Positions 15,151-24,737 of a DNA stretch of 29,356 nucleotides are shown here, piece by piece (within the stretch, counting starts at the first letter, position 1; every line of letters starts with the position of its first letter). Origin of the DNA: Fumia xinanensis. Lineage in GTDB: Bacteria; Bacillota; Clostridia; Oscillospirales; Ruminococcaceae. The stretch is from contig NZ_JACRSV010000007.1 of the NCBI RefSeq assembly GCF_014384905.1, forward strand, positions 1-29,356. The letters are read 5' to 3'. A model generated the notes under the pieces. That model did not search any database. It was not told where the DNA came from and saw only the letters and a program-made list of their open reading frames with translations. Both the position numbers and the translations under genes were made by a program.

Positions 15151-16518
15151 ATGGCTAAGACAACAAAGGCGCATAGCCGAGGACAATTTACTTCGACGCT
15201 GGGTTTTATTATGGCATCTGCAGGGGCCGCAGTCGGCCTCGGAAATCTGTGGAAGTTCCCCTACGTGGCGGGAAAAAGCGGCGGCGGATTGTTTTTAATT
15301 CTATACCTTGTTTTCATCGTAGTGTTGGGAGTTCCCATTATGCTGACGGAGATGACTCTGGGACGGCATACCCAACTTAATGCGGTGGGCGCTTACCGAA
15401 AGCTCAATAAAAAATGGACCTTTGTTGGCGCCGTAGGGGTGTTGTGCGCTTTTATTATTCTGTCTTATTACAGTGTTGTTGGCGGTTGGGTAATGAAGTA
15501 CATATTAGGTTACTTACAAGGCGGCAATTTTGGCGGCGATACAGTGGCCTACTACCAAAATTTTGTAGCATCTCCTGTGGAGCCGGTTATCTGGCATCTC
15601 GTTTTTATGGCGCTGTGCGCTCTGGTTGTCATCGGAGGTGTGGCTAAGGGTATTGAAAAGGCTAGCAAATTCATGCTTCCGGGACTCTTTATTCTGCTGA
15701 TTGTCATTGCGATACGCAGTGTCACACTGGATGGCGCTGTGGAAGGGTTGAAATTCTTTTTCGTTCCGGATTTCCACGCTGTGGACTCTTTTCCAAGGCT
15801 GGCTAATACCATTGTACAAGCTATGGGCCAGGTGTTTTTCAGTTTGAGTCTAGGTCTTGGTATCACAATTACCTATGGCAGTTACCTCAAAAGAGATTCT
15901 AATATGGTCAAGGATTCCACCATGGTATGCGGACTTGACACCTTGTGTGCTCTGCTTTCCGGAATAGCGATTTTGCCAGCGGTTTTTGCCCTTTTAGGTC
16001 CGGAACAGCTCCAGGCAGGGCCTGGTTTGATTTTCCAAACATTGCCCGCAGTTTTTGCGTCGATGCCTTTCGGAAAAATATTTGGCTTTCTATTTTTTGT
16101 GTTGGTTTTTTTTGCGGCGGCAACTTCGGCAATTTCGCTTTTGGAAGTTGTCGTGTCATTTCTCATTGATACCTTCCATTGGCCCCGCATCAAAGCTGCC
16201 GTTTTGATGGCGGCTTTAATGGGAGCTATCGGTGTAGTTGCATCTTTATCGATGGGGGTGTGGAAAGATGTCACCATCGGCGGCATGAATTTTTTTGATG
16301 CCTTGGGATTTTTAACAGACAAAATTCTGATGCCTATTAGCGGGTTTTGCATGTGCCTGTTTGTGGGGTATATCTGGGGCATCCGAAACGCTGCGGCAGA
16401 GATCCAAATCGGTAACACCAAGGGCTTTCGGTGGCAGAAACTCTATGGGATCGTAATTCGTTATGTGGCCCCAGTACTGATAGGTGTCATTTTCGTAATG
16501 GGATTTGTAACTCTTTAA
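15151..16518 (+). CDS. Sodium-dependent transporter, neurotransmitter:sodium symporter (NSS/SNF) family
   Basis: A 455-residue Na+-coupled importer, most likely of amino acids. The first membrane segment has the family hallmark GAAVGLGNLWKFPYVAGKSGG, with the unwound Gly-rich centre that contacts sodium and substrate. The sixth carries SLSLGLGITITYGSYLKRD. About eleven hydrophobic segments are visible, which fits the shorter bacterial branch of the family (tyrosine or hydrophobic amino-acid transporters). The N-terminal tail is short and basic. An AGGAGG site lies 10 bases before the ATG. The gene follows a tRNA terminator and no promoter is obvious, so part of its transcription may come from read-through. 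The substrate cannot be told from sequence. Confidence 0.94.
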   Translation: MAKTTKAHSRGQFTSTLGFIMASAGAAVGLGNLWKFPYVAGKSGGGLFLILYLVFIVVLGVPIMLTEMTLGRHTQLNAVGAYRKLNKKWTFVGAVGVLCAFIILSYYSVVGGWVMKYILGYLQGGNFGGDTVAYYQNFVASPVEPVIWHLVFMALCALVVIGGVAKGIEKASKFMLPGLFILLIVIAIRSVTLDGAVEGLKFFFVPDFHAVDSFPRLANTIVQAMGQVFFSLSLGLGITITYGSYLKRDSNMVKDSTMVCGLDTLCALLSGIAILPAVFALLGPEQLQAGPGLIFQTLPAVFASMPFGKIFGFLFFVLVFFAAATSAISLLEVVVSFLIDTFHWPRIKAAVLMAALMGAIGVVASLSMGVWKDVTIGGMNFFDALGFLTDKILMPISGFCMCLFVGYIWGIRNAAAEIQIGNTKGFRWQKLYGIVIRYVAPVLIGVIFVMGFVTL

Positions 16519-16556
16519 GATGGCCAGATGGCTTGTAATAAAGTTCAATTACTCTA

Positions 16557-16585
16557 TTTACAAAAGCTACTTTTTATGATAAAAT
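16557..16585 (+). promoter_or_regulatory. Promoter of tRNA-Thr(CGT)
   Basis: TTTACA (16557-16562), a 17-base spacer and TAAAAT (16580-16585), about 50 bases before the tRNA. Confidence 0.7.
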
Positions 16586-16633
16586 AATTCAGTCGGATAA
16601 AGGCCGATCTAATAGGGGGCATCGCTCCCTTAT

Positions 16634-16709
16634 GCTGGTATGGCTCAGTTGGTAGAGCAGCGCATTCGTAATGCGCAGGTCATCGGTTCGAGTCCGATTA
16701 CCAGCTCCA
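16634..16709 (+). tRNA. tRNA-Thr (anticodon CGT)
   Basis: A 76-base cloverleaf with acceptor GCTGGTA/TACCAGC, anticodon stem GCGCA/TGCGC with loop TTCGTAA (anticodon CGT), and encoded CCA. It complements the TGT isoacceptor at 13256. Confidence 0.97.
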
Positions 16710-16710
16710 T

Positions 16711-16756
16711 AAAGTACTCCCATGAACTAAAAAGTTCATGGGAGTACTTTATTTTA
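16711..16756 (+). terminator. Terminator of tRNA-Thr(CGT)
   Basis: An 18-bp perfect stem (16711-16728 with 16733-16750) with a 4-base loop, then ATTTT. It starts two bases after the CCA. Confidence 0.9.
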
Positions 16757-16841
16757 CACCATTTGTTCAAACTTTAACATGCTTAGAAATTGTTCAAGTG
16801 CCACAATTCTATGTGATGTTCCCGTTTCATTCTTTCATTGA

Positions 16842-17105
16842 AAAAATTATCTTGACCTCTGCCGGCTTGTCAACAACGAGTATGAAATCCAGCTCTATTA
16901 GGACAATGTGGACTACAATTTGGATAAAGAGGTTTACATATGTTATATATGCCCTGATTATAAAAGTTCCTATAGATATTTATTTCCTATCGGCGACGGA
17001 CACATCGGAGAAACGGCCATCTCTATTAACAGTGATCCTGATAGCAGAGGAACCGATGCTTGGGATCCAGACAACAATCCCTATATCATTACTCTGGCGG
17101 CGTAG
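16842..17105 (+). pseudogene. Probable decayed coding remnant of unknown family
   Basis: One frame reads like protein from 16842 to the stop at 17103-17105: KNYLDLCRLVNNEYEIQLY, a TAG stop at 16899-16901, then DNVDYNLDKEVYICYICPDY and later GDGHIGETAISINSDPDSRG. The composition on both sides of the stop is protein-like and continuous in style. A GTG at 16908 preceded by AGGA could also start a free-standing 65-residue protein. I do not recognise the family. The longer overlapping frame from 16738 has poor composition and begins inside the tRNA terminator. The surrounding 16757-16841 and 17106-17173 show nothing recognisable. Confidence 0.35.
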
Positions 17106-17173
17106 CGATTGCCTTAGCAGACAAAGTTTCCACTTTTACAGATGGAAAATTCTGCTTTACATTGTTCTATGGT

Positions 17174-18010
17174 TTATTTTGAAAACATTTTTCGGTAGGC
17201 CATGGGTGATACGGTGGTAGCTTTCTTAAATGCCTTAGAGAAATGTGCGACACTGCTAAAACTGAGAGAGTTTGCTATTTCGGTAATGGGCATTTTGCTT
17301 TTAGAAAGCAGCATCTTTGCTCGGTCTATTTTTCGGTTTGAGATATAGGTTGAAATGGAACAACCCATTTTTTCTTTAAAAATTCTGAAAAGATAGGAGT
17401 GTTCCACTCCTACGTGCTGCGCGACATCCTGGACGGTCAGTCGATAGAAACAGTTATTTTCAATATATTCTGCGGCATTTTTGATATATTCTTCTTTTGC
17501 CTTCGATTTTTCAATTTTAGGCGCAGCGATACAGGATAAAAATAAATAAAGATAGCCGATCATCGCGTATTCTTTATAACCGGAAGAGCGAGAAGAGCGG
17601 TATAAATTTTCCAGGTATTCTTTGACTTTCCCATCTTTATTATAGGTGAATATGGGGTTTTCTTCGCTCAGATTTGCTGTTTCCAACATTTTTTTGGCCT
17701 CAATTCCGTTAAAGCCAACCCAGTAATATTCCCAAGGGTCGTCGGCGTCAGCACAGTAAGAGGCGGAGTGGCCTGGGGGAATGAGAAAACCTTGTCCTGC
17801 CTCAACAGGATAAATTTTTTGTTGAAAAACAAATTGCCCTTTTCCTTTTACGACGTAATGAATCAGGAAATGATCCCACACGGATGGGCCGAATGAGCAT
17901 AATTTGTTTGCCGACTGCCATCCGCATTGGTAGACGGTTGCCACCGTGCTTGGCTTGTCGTGAATGCAGCAGGCATATCCCACGCAATTTTTTCCTAAAA
18001 ATATTCCCAT
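17174..18010 (-). CDS. AraC-family transcriptional regulator
   Basis: A 278-residue DNA-binding regulator. The N-terminal half is an AraC-type cupin sensor: DHFLIHYVVKGKGQFVFQQ, then VEAGQGFLIPPGHSASY, then WEYYWVGFNG, typical of sugar-responsive members. The C-terminal 100 residues hold two helix-turn-helix units: LTVQDVAQHVGVEHSYLFRI with FKEKMGCSISTYI, then MPITEIANSLSFSSVAHFSK with AFKKATTVSPMAYRK, the usual AraC signature. It is divergent from the 1780-residue DUF4855 gene with a 258-base gap, so it is the likely local regulator of that gene and perhaps of the second paralogue. This target is inferred from position; the ligand is probably a sugar. Confidence 0.95.
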   Translation of the reverse strand: MGIFLGKNCVGYACCIHDKPSTVATVYQCGWQSANKLCSFGPSVWDHFLIHYVVKGKGQFVFQQKIYPVEAGQGFLIPPGHSASYCADADDPWEYYWVGFNGIEAKKMLETANLSEENPIFTYNKDGKVKEYLENLYRSSRSSGYKEYAMIGYLYLFLSCIAAPKIEKSKAKEEYIKNAAEYIENNCFYRLTVQDVAQHVGVEHSYLFRIFKEKMGCSISTYISNRKIDRAKMLLSKSKMPITEIANSLSFSSVAHFSKAFKKATTVSPMAYRKMFSK

Positions 18011-18268
18011 ACAGCCATTTTTCCTTTCTTCCTTTTTTACCTATATTTTTTCAATACTAGTTTACCATAAAATAATGCCGATTTCCAGTAAAGCAATAAT
18101 TGTATAAAAATATCGCGCAATTTTCACTAGATATTTTTCCAAAATAGTATCATAATTTAGATAATCTATAGGAAAAAGCAAATAGAAAGGGACAAAGGGT
18201 GATGTAGTTCATTTATAGTTGGAAATTTTTATAACGGTATTTTTAAATGAAGTAAGAGGGAGATTGGT

Positions 18269-21200
18269 ATGAAAAAAACATCTTACAAAAAGAAATTTGT
18301 TTCTCTGATGTGTTGCATGCTGGCTACAGCGATAACGCTGAGTAGCGGATTAGCGTCTACCATGGGAGAGCTCACCAAAGTCAGCGCCAGTGATGTGGTA
18401 AACTATGCGCTGGGTAAACCGTATACTTCGTCTTTGCCAGACGACTGGTATCATTCCTACAATGACCCCAATCTGACAAAATTTACCGACGGTGTGTATG
18501 CGGCCGATTTTGACAGCGATACCGTAGGGTTTTACGCAGGAGAGGAAGAAGGCCCTGCTATATTTGTTGTCGATTTGGGCGAACAGAACTACCCTATCAC
18601 AAAGGTGGTAGTCGACGGTTTTGCCTGGCAGTCGTCAGGTATCGGCACTTGCGCCGTGCAGGTGGACTATCAGACGGTGGGCTCCGACACCTGGGTCAAT
18701 GCAGCGACTATGCCTGCTGCTTCGCCAATCGAAGATCGGACGATGTATAAAATGACCGCTAATGTTTCGATCGACGCGGCCAAGGTGCGTTTTACTGTAT
18801 CAGGTACCCATACTTGGACCTTCTTGGATGAGCTGGAGCTATGGGGGCCGGAGGCCGATTATCTGGCGGCTTCCCCATCTATCGACAGGGACCTGCCTCG
18901 TGATTTGGTTGTTCCCACCGGGAAGGATGTTGAATTATTTGTCGACGCGAAAAGCGTAGACGGCGGTCGGCTGACCTATCAATGGTTTAAGGACGACGCT
19001 CCTCTGGACGGAGAAGTTTCTCCTTCTCTGTCCATCCCCGGAGCGACCGAGGCGGATACAGGACGGTATTATGTCAAAGTGACCAACAACAAGGGCGATA
19101 ACCATGCCAGCGTTAAGTCCCAGGCCTGTAATGTCACGGTCATGGATTATGAGGGGAACAATCTGCTGTTTGGCCTTTCCTATGAGACGACTCTGACAGG
19201 AAATCCCTGGCATGGCAGTTATCCTGATACCGAACACAAAAGGCTTACCGATGGTGAATTTTCAGAGGTCTGGGGCGACCCGCAATCGGTGGGTATTTAC
19301 TCCAACGGCGTCAACCAGTATTTTGAAATGACTTTTGATTTGGGTTTTAACACGCAGTTTAAACAGGTAGATCTGGGATTTCTGCTATCGCCGGGCGCCG
19401 GTATCGATATGCCTGCCGAATTGGTTATCCAGACCCGGAAAGAGAGAGAGGATTTCTGGTGTACTATTTATAAAGGGGCGCCTGCCGGCGAAGGAAGTAA
19501 GGCCAAATTGGTTTTGGCTACCGAAGGCGAGGCTCTGACTGCAAAAGAGATTCGGTTCTGCTTTGAAGGCGGAAATACCTGGATGTTCATGGATGAGCTG
19601 GAAGTTTTCGCAGAGCGCAATGAAGAAGCTGTAAATTATCCCCTCGTTGAACTCCCGCCCCCAGACGACAGCAACAATATCGCCAAAGGGCGGCCCTACA
19701 AAACCACCATTCCGGCGGCAGCTACCTACCCTGATGAGGGAAAAGTCTCCCTGACAGACGGAAAGAAAGGGCGGTTAAATCATCTGGATCCTGCTTGGAG
19801 TGGATATAACCCAAGAGTTTGGAATGATGTACAGGAAATTATTATTGATTTGGGAGAATCCCAGCTGTTTCAAGAAGTGTCGCTGAATACGCTGCATATA
19901 GCTGGGTATGGCATCCTCTGTCCTGATGATATTCATGTGTATACTTCCGATGACCAGTGGAATTGGCAACCTTTTGATACGGGCAAACCAAGCATGGAGT
20001 TGACTCTGGATTTGGGTTCCAAGCAGAGTTTTGAGAGAATTAAGACAGGCTTTTTACAAGCGCAGGGAGCCCCTGATTCTAAAGACTATATCTTTAATTA
20101 TTGCTATCAGGCTCCCAAACAAACAAAGGCCCGCTATGTAAAGGTTAGCATTACATGTAACTACTGGCTATTTGTCGATGAGATACAAGTATTTAAAGTA
20201 GCGGAAACCGAGCGTTCTTCTAAAATCTATTCCAGTACAGCAGCACAGACAGACTTGCCGGTTGTTGACAACAACAATCTGGCCTTGGGTGCGGCTTATG
20301 AGACAGAGTGGCCGTCTAACATGGTTCGCCCGGATAATAACGGTAAGCTTACAGATGGAAGACGGGCAAGCAGCAGCTATTTGTCGGAAGAATGGGTCGG
20401 ATATACCGCCGCAGATGGCAATGACGCTTATCTGTACGAGGATAAAGTGTCTGCAACGTTCCCCACCTCTGTCAGTATCTTCTGTTCCGATGATAAAGTG
20501 AATTGGCGCTTTTTAAAGAACGTAAATATAGAAGGCGACTTAGTGCAGGGTTCTAAGCGGCTGGATTGTGCGCTGGAAGAAGCAGCCTCCGCCCAATACA
20601 TCAAGTTTGTTTATTATGGATTGACAGACGGCCTCTATATGGATGAAATCGAAGTATTAAAGGTCGACGACCATCAGCCGGATGCCGACGAAAATCCAGA
20701 TAACGGTTCCCTGATAAACCTGATTAAAAATTATAAGTACACCATTTCCCGTAAGGGGCTGGAAAGCGACAGCGAAACTGCCCTGACGGATACGCTGCGC
20801 GGAGAAGGCAACTGGGTCGGATTCCCATATAATGCAAATTATACCCCGGAAAACCATGTGATAATTAATTTCGATTTGACCGCTATGAGCTCTGTTTCTA
20901 AAATCGTAATGGGTATGAAACGAGACGGGGAAAACGCTACGTTACCCAAAAACCTCACTGTAAAGGTTTCTCCCAATAAATCCATATGGTATACCCTCAA
21001 AGATTTTGGAGCTGGCACTCCCACCAGCGATGTGATTTGGGACGGAACCGTTGATGCTTTCAGTTCTTCCGTCGAAAATGCTGATATGGCTTATACCCGC
21101 TATATCACCATCGAATTCGATTTGGCCAAGGGAGACACTGCCTGGCTTGATGAGATCGAAATAATCGGTAAGCGGGGGAAGACGACTTCTTCTGGACTTC

Positions 21201-23611
21201 CTATGGACGCCAATGGGGAAAACTACAATGTGGCTTTGAACAAATCTTATACCGTTTCTACCGTTGGCGATGACAACAACATTCCTGATACGAACGGGGT
21301 GGAACTGACGGATGGTATCCGTGCGGCGTCTGACGATCCTATGGATCCGGCCTGGTGGGGATTCCTTGCGTGGGATACCTGGGGAGGAGATGCGGGGACA
21401 GAATATCATCTCAAAACAGTGGTGATTGATCTTGAGGATGTGAAGTCCGTTACCAGCGTCGAAACCACTTGTTTAGCTGGCTCTATTCCGGGAGTGTCAT
21501 ACGCCAATCAGCCTCGAGCTATTTGGACATATGCTTCGATGGATGGAAAGAAGTGGTTCCCGTTGTCTTTGGGATACCATGAAGGTAAGATAGCTTACGA
21601 TAAGGCAAGGGTATCTTATGGCTGGCGGGCTTCTGCGGATAATTTGATGCAGACAGAGGATTTGGCCCCCGGTGCAGAATCTGTTGCGGCCAGATATATT
21701 CGTGTCGACTATGAGCCTATAAACTACTGCCTGGTGGACGAAATTGAAGTCATGGGTTACGACGGGGTCAGGGATGACGCTGTCATGGCAAACGGTACTC
21801 GTATCTTGGATAATCCGACCAGCGAAGGCGGGGACTATCTGAAACCGGGTGAACAAACCGGCGGTATCCACGATATGGTTCTGCTTTACAACAGCGGCGA
21901 CTACGGTTTTGACCCGGAAGTAGGATACCGGGCTGGCGACTGGACGCCGGAAAAACTCAAACCGCACCTTACCTATGTTGATTCCGAAGGAAAATCGGTG
22001 GATACACTGTTTGACGCCGTTCTGTTCCTGGCGCTGACTTCTGTATATGGAAACTATTTTGGCGATTTCAGCACTACACAAAAACCGGACAGGGGAACAG
22101 CCAACTTAAAGGATTGGGAATGGTATATTGATAAGCTGTTCAAAGCAGACGGAGACGTGGAACATCTGAATCAGGCGGCGCAGATAGCTTCTCTTGATTT
22201 GAATGACCCCGATTATAAAATCAAGCTTGTGATAATGATTCCGGCTATTTCTTGGACGAAAACCAATTTTGGCACCTTGAATGGCAAGGCTCTGAATATG
22301 CAGGTAGAGCAAGATTGGCAGTATCTGATTGACTGGTACATCGATACTACTTATGAAAAATTTGTGGAAGGCGGTTATGAGTATATTGAGCTTGCCGGAT
22401 ATTATTGTCTGGACGAAGGGGTTCTCAGTGCTTACCATGTAGATGATTTGGTAAAATATGAAAGCGCAAAATTGCATGAGATGGACCTGAAATATTACTG
22501 GATTCCTTATTTTGGTGAGACTACGTGTCTTTGGGGAAAAGATGTCTTTGGCTTTGATGCGATAACGTTTCAGCCAAACCACTATTTTGGAAATGCTTAT
22601 GAAGAAAATGACAAGGGCTTTCTTGGAAATGACAGAGTGAAGAACGCTGCCCGAATTGCCAGTTATGGACAGATGGGTATTGAAATGGAAGTGGATGGCG
22701 GTGCCACCCGTGAAGTGGCGCACATCAACAAATTCATCGACTACCTGAACGGCAGCATTGATTATGGATTCGGCGGCCCAGACGTATACCGCAACTGGTA
22801 TGTTGGAGGTTACGGCGGCCTTGCGAGTTTTGCGATTTCCAACAAAGCGGAAGTGAGAAATATCTACGACTCCTGCTACAAACTTATGAAAGGCACGTTG
22901 ACTGAAAAAATACCTTATGTTGTAGAATTCCACGAGACGGATCCCGTTGATCCCATCGCGCCTGGTGGCGGCTCTATCGGCGGCGGTTCTGGCTCCGGCG
23001 GAGGCGGAAGTGTCACCCCGAAACCCGATGATAAACCGGATCCCGAAACTCCTCCCACCGGTGACGACAACTACACCTGGGAAGAGACCGACGACGGCTA
23101 CAAGCTGAAAGACGCTGACGGCGAGTACGTCACTGGCTGGGCCAAAGTGTCCGGCAAGTGGTATTACCTGGGCGCTGACGGCATCCGGGCTACCGGCTGG
23201 CAGAAAGTCGATAACAAGTGGTACTATCTGAAATCCGACGGCGTGATGGCGACAGGCTGGCTCAAACTGGGCAACACCTGGTACTTCCTGAACGCAGGCG
23301 GCGTGATGCAGACCGGCTGGCTCTACAACGGAGGCGTATGGTACTACCTCTACAGTTGGGGCGGCATGGCAAACTCCGGCTGGGTACAGGTAGGAAACAC
23401 CTGGTACTACTTCAGAGGCAACGGCGCAATGATGACCGGCTGGCTGCAGCAGGGAAATACCTGGTATTACCTGAAAGACAGCGGGGCCATGGCCACCGGC
23501 TGGAACTGGGTAAATGCTAAATGCTACTACTTTAACGCCAGCGGCAAAATGGCGGCAAACACCACCGTAGGCGGTTACAAGTTAGACGCTTCCGGCGCCT
23601 GGGTGAAATAA
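18269..23611 (+). CDS. Secreted multimodular DUF4855 protein with F5/8-type-C-like domains and choline-binding tail
   Basis: A 1780-residue wall-displayed protein. A signal peptide ends near residue 40 (KVSA). Six F5/8-type-C-like (discoidin) domains follow, each with NxAxGKxY, LTDG, WVGF, DLG and DEIEV landmarks: about 45-192, 296-451, 468-645, 669-800, 817-970 and 985-1166. An Ig-like domain (207-292, with TYQWFKDD and ADTGRYYVKV) sits between the first two. A DUF4855 domain spans about 1197-1545, with DMVLLYN, YEYIELAGYY, WIPYFGET and GIEMEVDGG. A Gly/Ser-Pro linker (1563-1600) leads to about seven choline-binding repeats (1610-1780). DUF4855 has no established activity; a glycoside-hydrolase-like role is inferred from its carbohydrate-binding companions. 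Domains 3 and 4 look rearranged. A GAGGGAG site precedes the ATG. Confidence 0.93.
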   Translation: MKKTSYKKKFVSLMCCMLATAITLSSGLASTMGELTKVSASDVVNYALGKPYTSSLPDDWYHSYNDPNLTKFTDGVYAADFDSDTVGFYAGEEEGPAIFVVDLGEQNYPITKVVVDGFAWQSSGIGTCAVQVDYQTVGSDTWVNAATMPAASPIEDRTMYKMTANVSIDAAKVRFTVSGTHTWTFLDELELWGPEADYLAASPSIDRDLPRDLVVPTGKDVELFVDAKSVDGGRLTYQWFKDDAPLDGEVSPSLSIPGATEADTGRYYVKVTNNKGDNHASVKSQACNVTVMDYEGNNLLFGLSYETTLTGNPWHGSYPDTEHKRLTDGEFSEVWGDPQSVGIYSNGVNQYFEMTFDLGFNTQFKQVDLGFLLSPGAGIDMPAELVIQTRKEREDFWCTIYKGAPAGEGSKAKLVLATEGEALTAKEIRFCFEGGNTWMFMDELEVFAERNEEAVNYPLVELPPPDDSNNIAKGRPYKTTIPAAATYPDEGKVSLTDGKKGRLNHLDPAWSGYNPRVWNDVQEIIIDLGESQLFQEVSLNTLHIAGYGILCPDDIHVYTSDDQWNWQPFDTGKPSMELTLDLGSKQSFERIKTGFLQAQGAPDSKDYIFNYCYQAPKQTKARYVKVSITCNYWLFVDEIQVFKVAETERSSKIYSSTAAQTDLPVVDNNNLALGAAYETEWPSNMVRPDNNGKLTDGRRASSSYLSEEWVGYTAADGNDAYLYEDKVSATFPTSVSIFCSDDKVNWRFLKNVNIEGDLVQGSKRLDCALEEAASAQYIKFVYYGLTDGLYMDEIEVLKVDDHQPDADENPDNGSLINLIKNYKYTISRKGLESDSETALTDTLRGEGNWVGFPYNANYTPENHVIINFDLTAMSSVSKIVMGMKRDGENATLPKNLTVKVSPNKSIWYTLKDFGAGTPTSDVIWDGTVDAFSSSVENADMAYTRYITIEFDLAKGDTAWLDEIEIIGKRGKTTSSGLPMDANGENYNVALNKSYTVSTVGDDNNIPDTNGVELTDGIRAASDDPMDPAWWGFLAWDTWGGDAGTEYHLKTVVIDLEDVKSVTSVETTCLAGSIPGVSYANQPRAIWTYASMDGKKWFPLSLGYHEGKIAYDKARVSYGWRASADNLMQTEDLAPGAESVAARYIRVDYEPINYCLVDEIEVMGYDGVRDDAVMANGTRILDNPTSEGGDYLKPGEQTGGIHDMVLLYNSGDYGFDPEVGYRAGDWTPEKLKPHLTYVDSEGKSVDTLFDAVLFLALTSVYGNYFGDFSTTQKPDRGTANLKDWEWYIDKLFKADGDVEHLNQAAQIASLDLNDPDYKIKLVIMIPAISWTKTNFGTLNGKALNMQVEQDWQYLIDWYIDTTYEKFVEGGYEYIELAGYYCLDEGVLSAYHVDDLVKYESAKLHEMDLKYYWIPYFGETTCLWGKDVFGFDAITFQPNHYFGNAYEENDKGFLGNDRVKNAARIASYGQMGIEMEVDGGATREVAHINKFIDYLNGSIDYGFGGPDVYRNWYVGGYGGLASFAISNKAEVRNIYDSCYKLMKGTLTEKIPYVVEFHETDPVDPIAPGGGSIGGGSGSGGGGSVTPKPDDKPDPETPPTGDDNYTWEETDDGYKLKDADGEYVTGWAKVSGKWYYLGADGIRATGWQKVDNKWYYLKSDGVMATGWLKLGNTWYFLNAGGVMQTGWLYNGGVWYYLYSWGGMANSGWVQVGNTWYYFRGNGAMMTGWLQQGNTWYYLKDSGAMATGWNWVNAKCYYFNASGKMAANTTVGGYKLDASGAWVK
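19991..20071 (+). other. 27-codon block apparently displaced from repeat domain 4 into domain 3
   Basis: Residues 575-601 of the 1780-residue protein (starting SMELTLDLGSKQSFERIKTG) are a second DLG strand inside domain 3, which already has one (EIIIDLGESQLF). Domain 4 lacks its DLG strand at about 20426. The block would restore domain 4 if placed there, in frame. Confidence 0.5.
22961..23611 (+). repeat. Linker plus choline-binding tail cassette, complete copy
   Basis: This DNA encodes the Gly/Ser linker, the PKPDDKPDPETPPTGDD spacer and the choline-binding repeats. Its first part recurs at 29147-29356 and its last 177 bases (23435-23611) recur at 1-177, in both cases nearly identical at the nucleotide level, unlike the rest of the paralogous genes. 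Confidence 0.85.
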
Positions 23612-23713
23612 CAAAGTTATTTCAATAGGGAACGTTGTTCCCCTAATAAGCCATCTCATTCTAATCTCCATATTATATTTGTAACGGATTTATTCTCCAA
23701 ATTTTCGTTACGG

Positions 23714-23766
23714 GCGACGGCTCCTATCTATTTACGTAGATGGGAGCTGTCGCTTTTATGTTTTTG
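23714..23766 (+). terminator. Terminator of the 1780-residue protein gene
   Basis: A 16-bp stem with two wobble pairs (23714-23729 with 23738-23753) and an 8-base loop is followed by a T-rich run. It lies about 100 bases after the stop. A smaller GGGAAC/GTTCCC hairpin without T run lies between (23628-23642). Confidence 0.8.
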
Positions 23767-24570
23767 TAAATCAGTGCTTGCTCCGATTGTAGGTAAAACG
23801 GTTTTTAGTGTGGCCTAGATCGACCATAACGCGACTGTCTGAAACGATGGGGCCATTTATACAGCGCCGAAAACACCGTATTTGGGATATTAGTTAGGGG
23901 CGATAAAATATCTAAAAAATGTGAAACAATCAGAGAAGACCTGATTGCTATATAGAACGCTAAAGAAAAATGACACAATGGGATTTGGCAAAACTGCTGA
24001 TCAAATTTTTCATCGCACCACTTGAAAGTAGGATCATATCTCCACAGCTAGATACGCTCCTGACAGTACTCTCTAAAATAGTAGACTCGTTCTAGCCCGT
24101 GATGAGTAAGAGCGAAATTTAAACGAAACCTTGGTTTCATGAGGGACAAAGGAAAGTGTTGGATGGGAATTTTTTCTATATCCTGATTTTTCTAAAGTAT
24201 ATAGATCTGCCGAGAAAAAGGAAATGGAGCCGCAATAAATGAATTTATCAGTATAAAGCTGGACGTTCTTATCATTTGTCATTCAGTTTTTATCTGCTTT
24301 TTTCAATGGTGTTCATAAAAATTATAGCGATTCATAATTGATGTCAAAAATGTAAGGGGTATGAAAGAAATTAACAGGTACAGTTTCTGTATTATCTTTT
24401 CAGTATTTACCGCATGCCGAATATCTTTGTCAAGCCGCCATTTCCCCCAATATTAGGGATCATATAGCTGCGTGGTGTAAAAATGTAAAGTATTGTGTTG
24501 AATTTGGGTAAAATAAAAATGTACATTCTTACCATTTTCTATATTATTTTTATCTTTCTAATATGCAGTA
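23767..24570. other. Long AT-rich intergenic region without recognisable genes
   Basis: I find no gene with a ribosome-binding site and credible protein. The minus-strand frame at 24073-24282 has unconvincing composition. A short inverted repeat, GAAACC/GGTTTC with a 2-base loop, lies at 24124-24137. The stretch may be regulatory or the remains of deleted sequence. Confidence 0.5.
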
Positions 24571-24598
24571 TTGACAATTAATTTGACGGACATATAAT
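24571..24598 (+). promoter_or_regulatory. Near-consensus promoter of the second DUF4855 gene
   Basis: TTGACA (24571-24576), a 16-base spacer and TATAAT (24593-24598): both hexamers are perfect. The leader to the start codon would be about 130 bases. Confidence 0.8.
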
Positions 24599-24737
24599 TA
24601 AATCAAAAACAACAATACATGGCAGTTGCTATTTGCAATAAAGCTATTATACCGATTCCATTTTAATCATCAAGAGTGGCAAAGGCATGGATTTGTTTAT
24701 GACAATATCTGTGAGTAAATAGAGGAGGAGATTGGTT

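Noticed and set aside
16738..17220. 160-codon frame
   Set aside because: It starts inside the terminator stem of tRNA-Thr and overlaps the end of the AraC gene; the composition is not protein-like, and the other frame at 16842-17105 reads better.
22106..22933. 275-codon minus-strand frame
   Set aside because: It is opposite the DUF4855 domain, whose own frame has clear paralogy with the second protein.
23098..23611. Regular short repeats that could suggest a CRISPR array
   Set aside because: The 60-base periodicity encodes 20-residue choline-binding repeats in frame; there are no constant direct repeats with unique spacers and no cas genes.
24073..24282. 69-codon minus-strand frame in the long intergenic region
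   Set aside because: No ribosome-binding site and unconvincing composition; no neighbour supports it.
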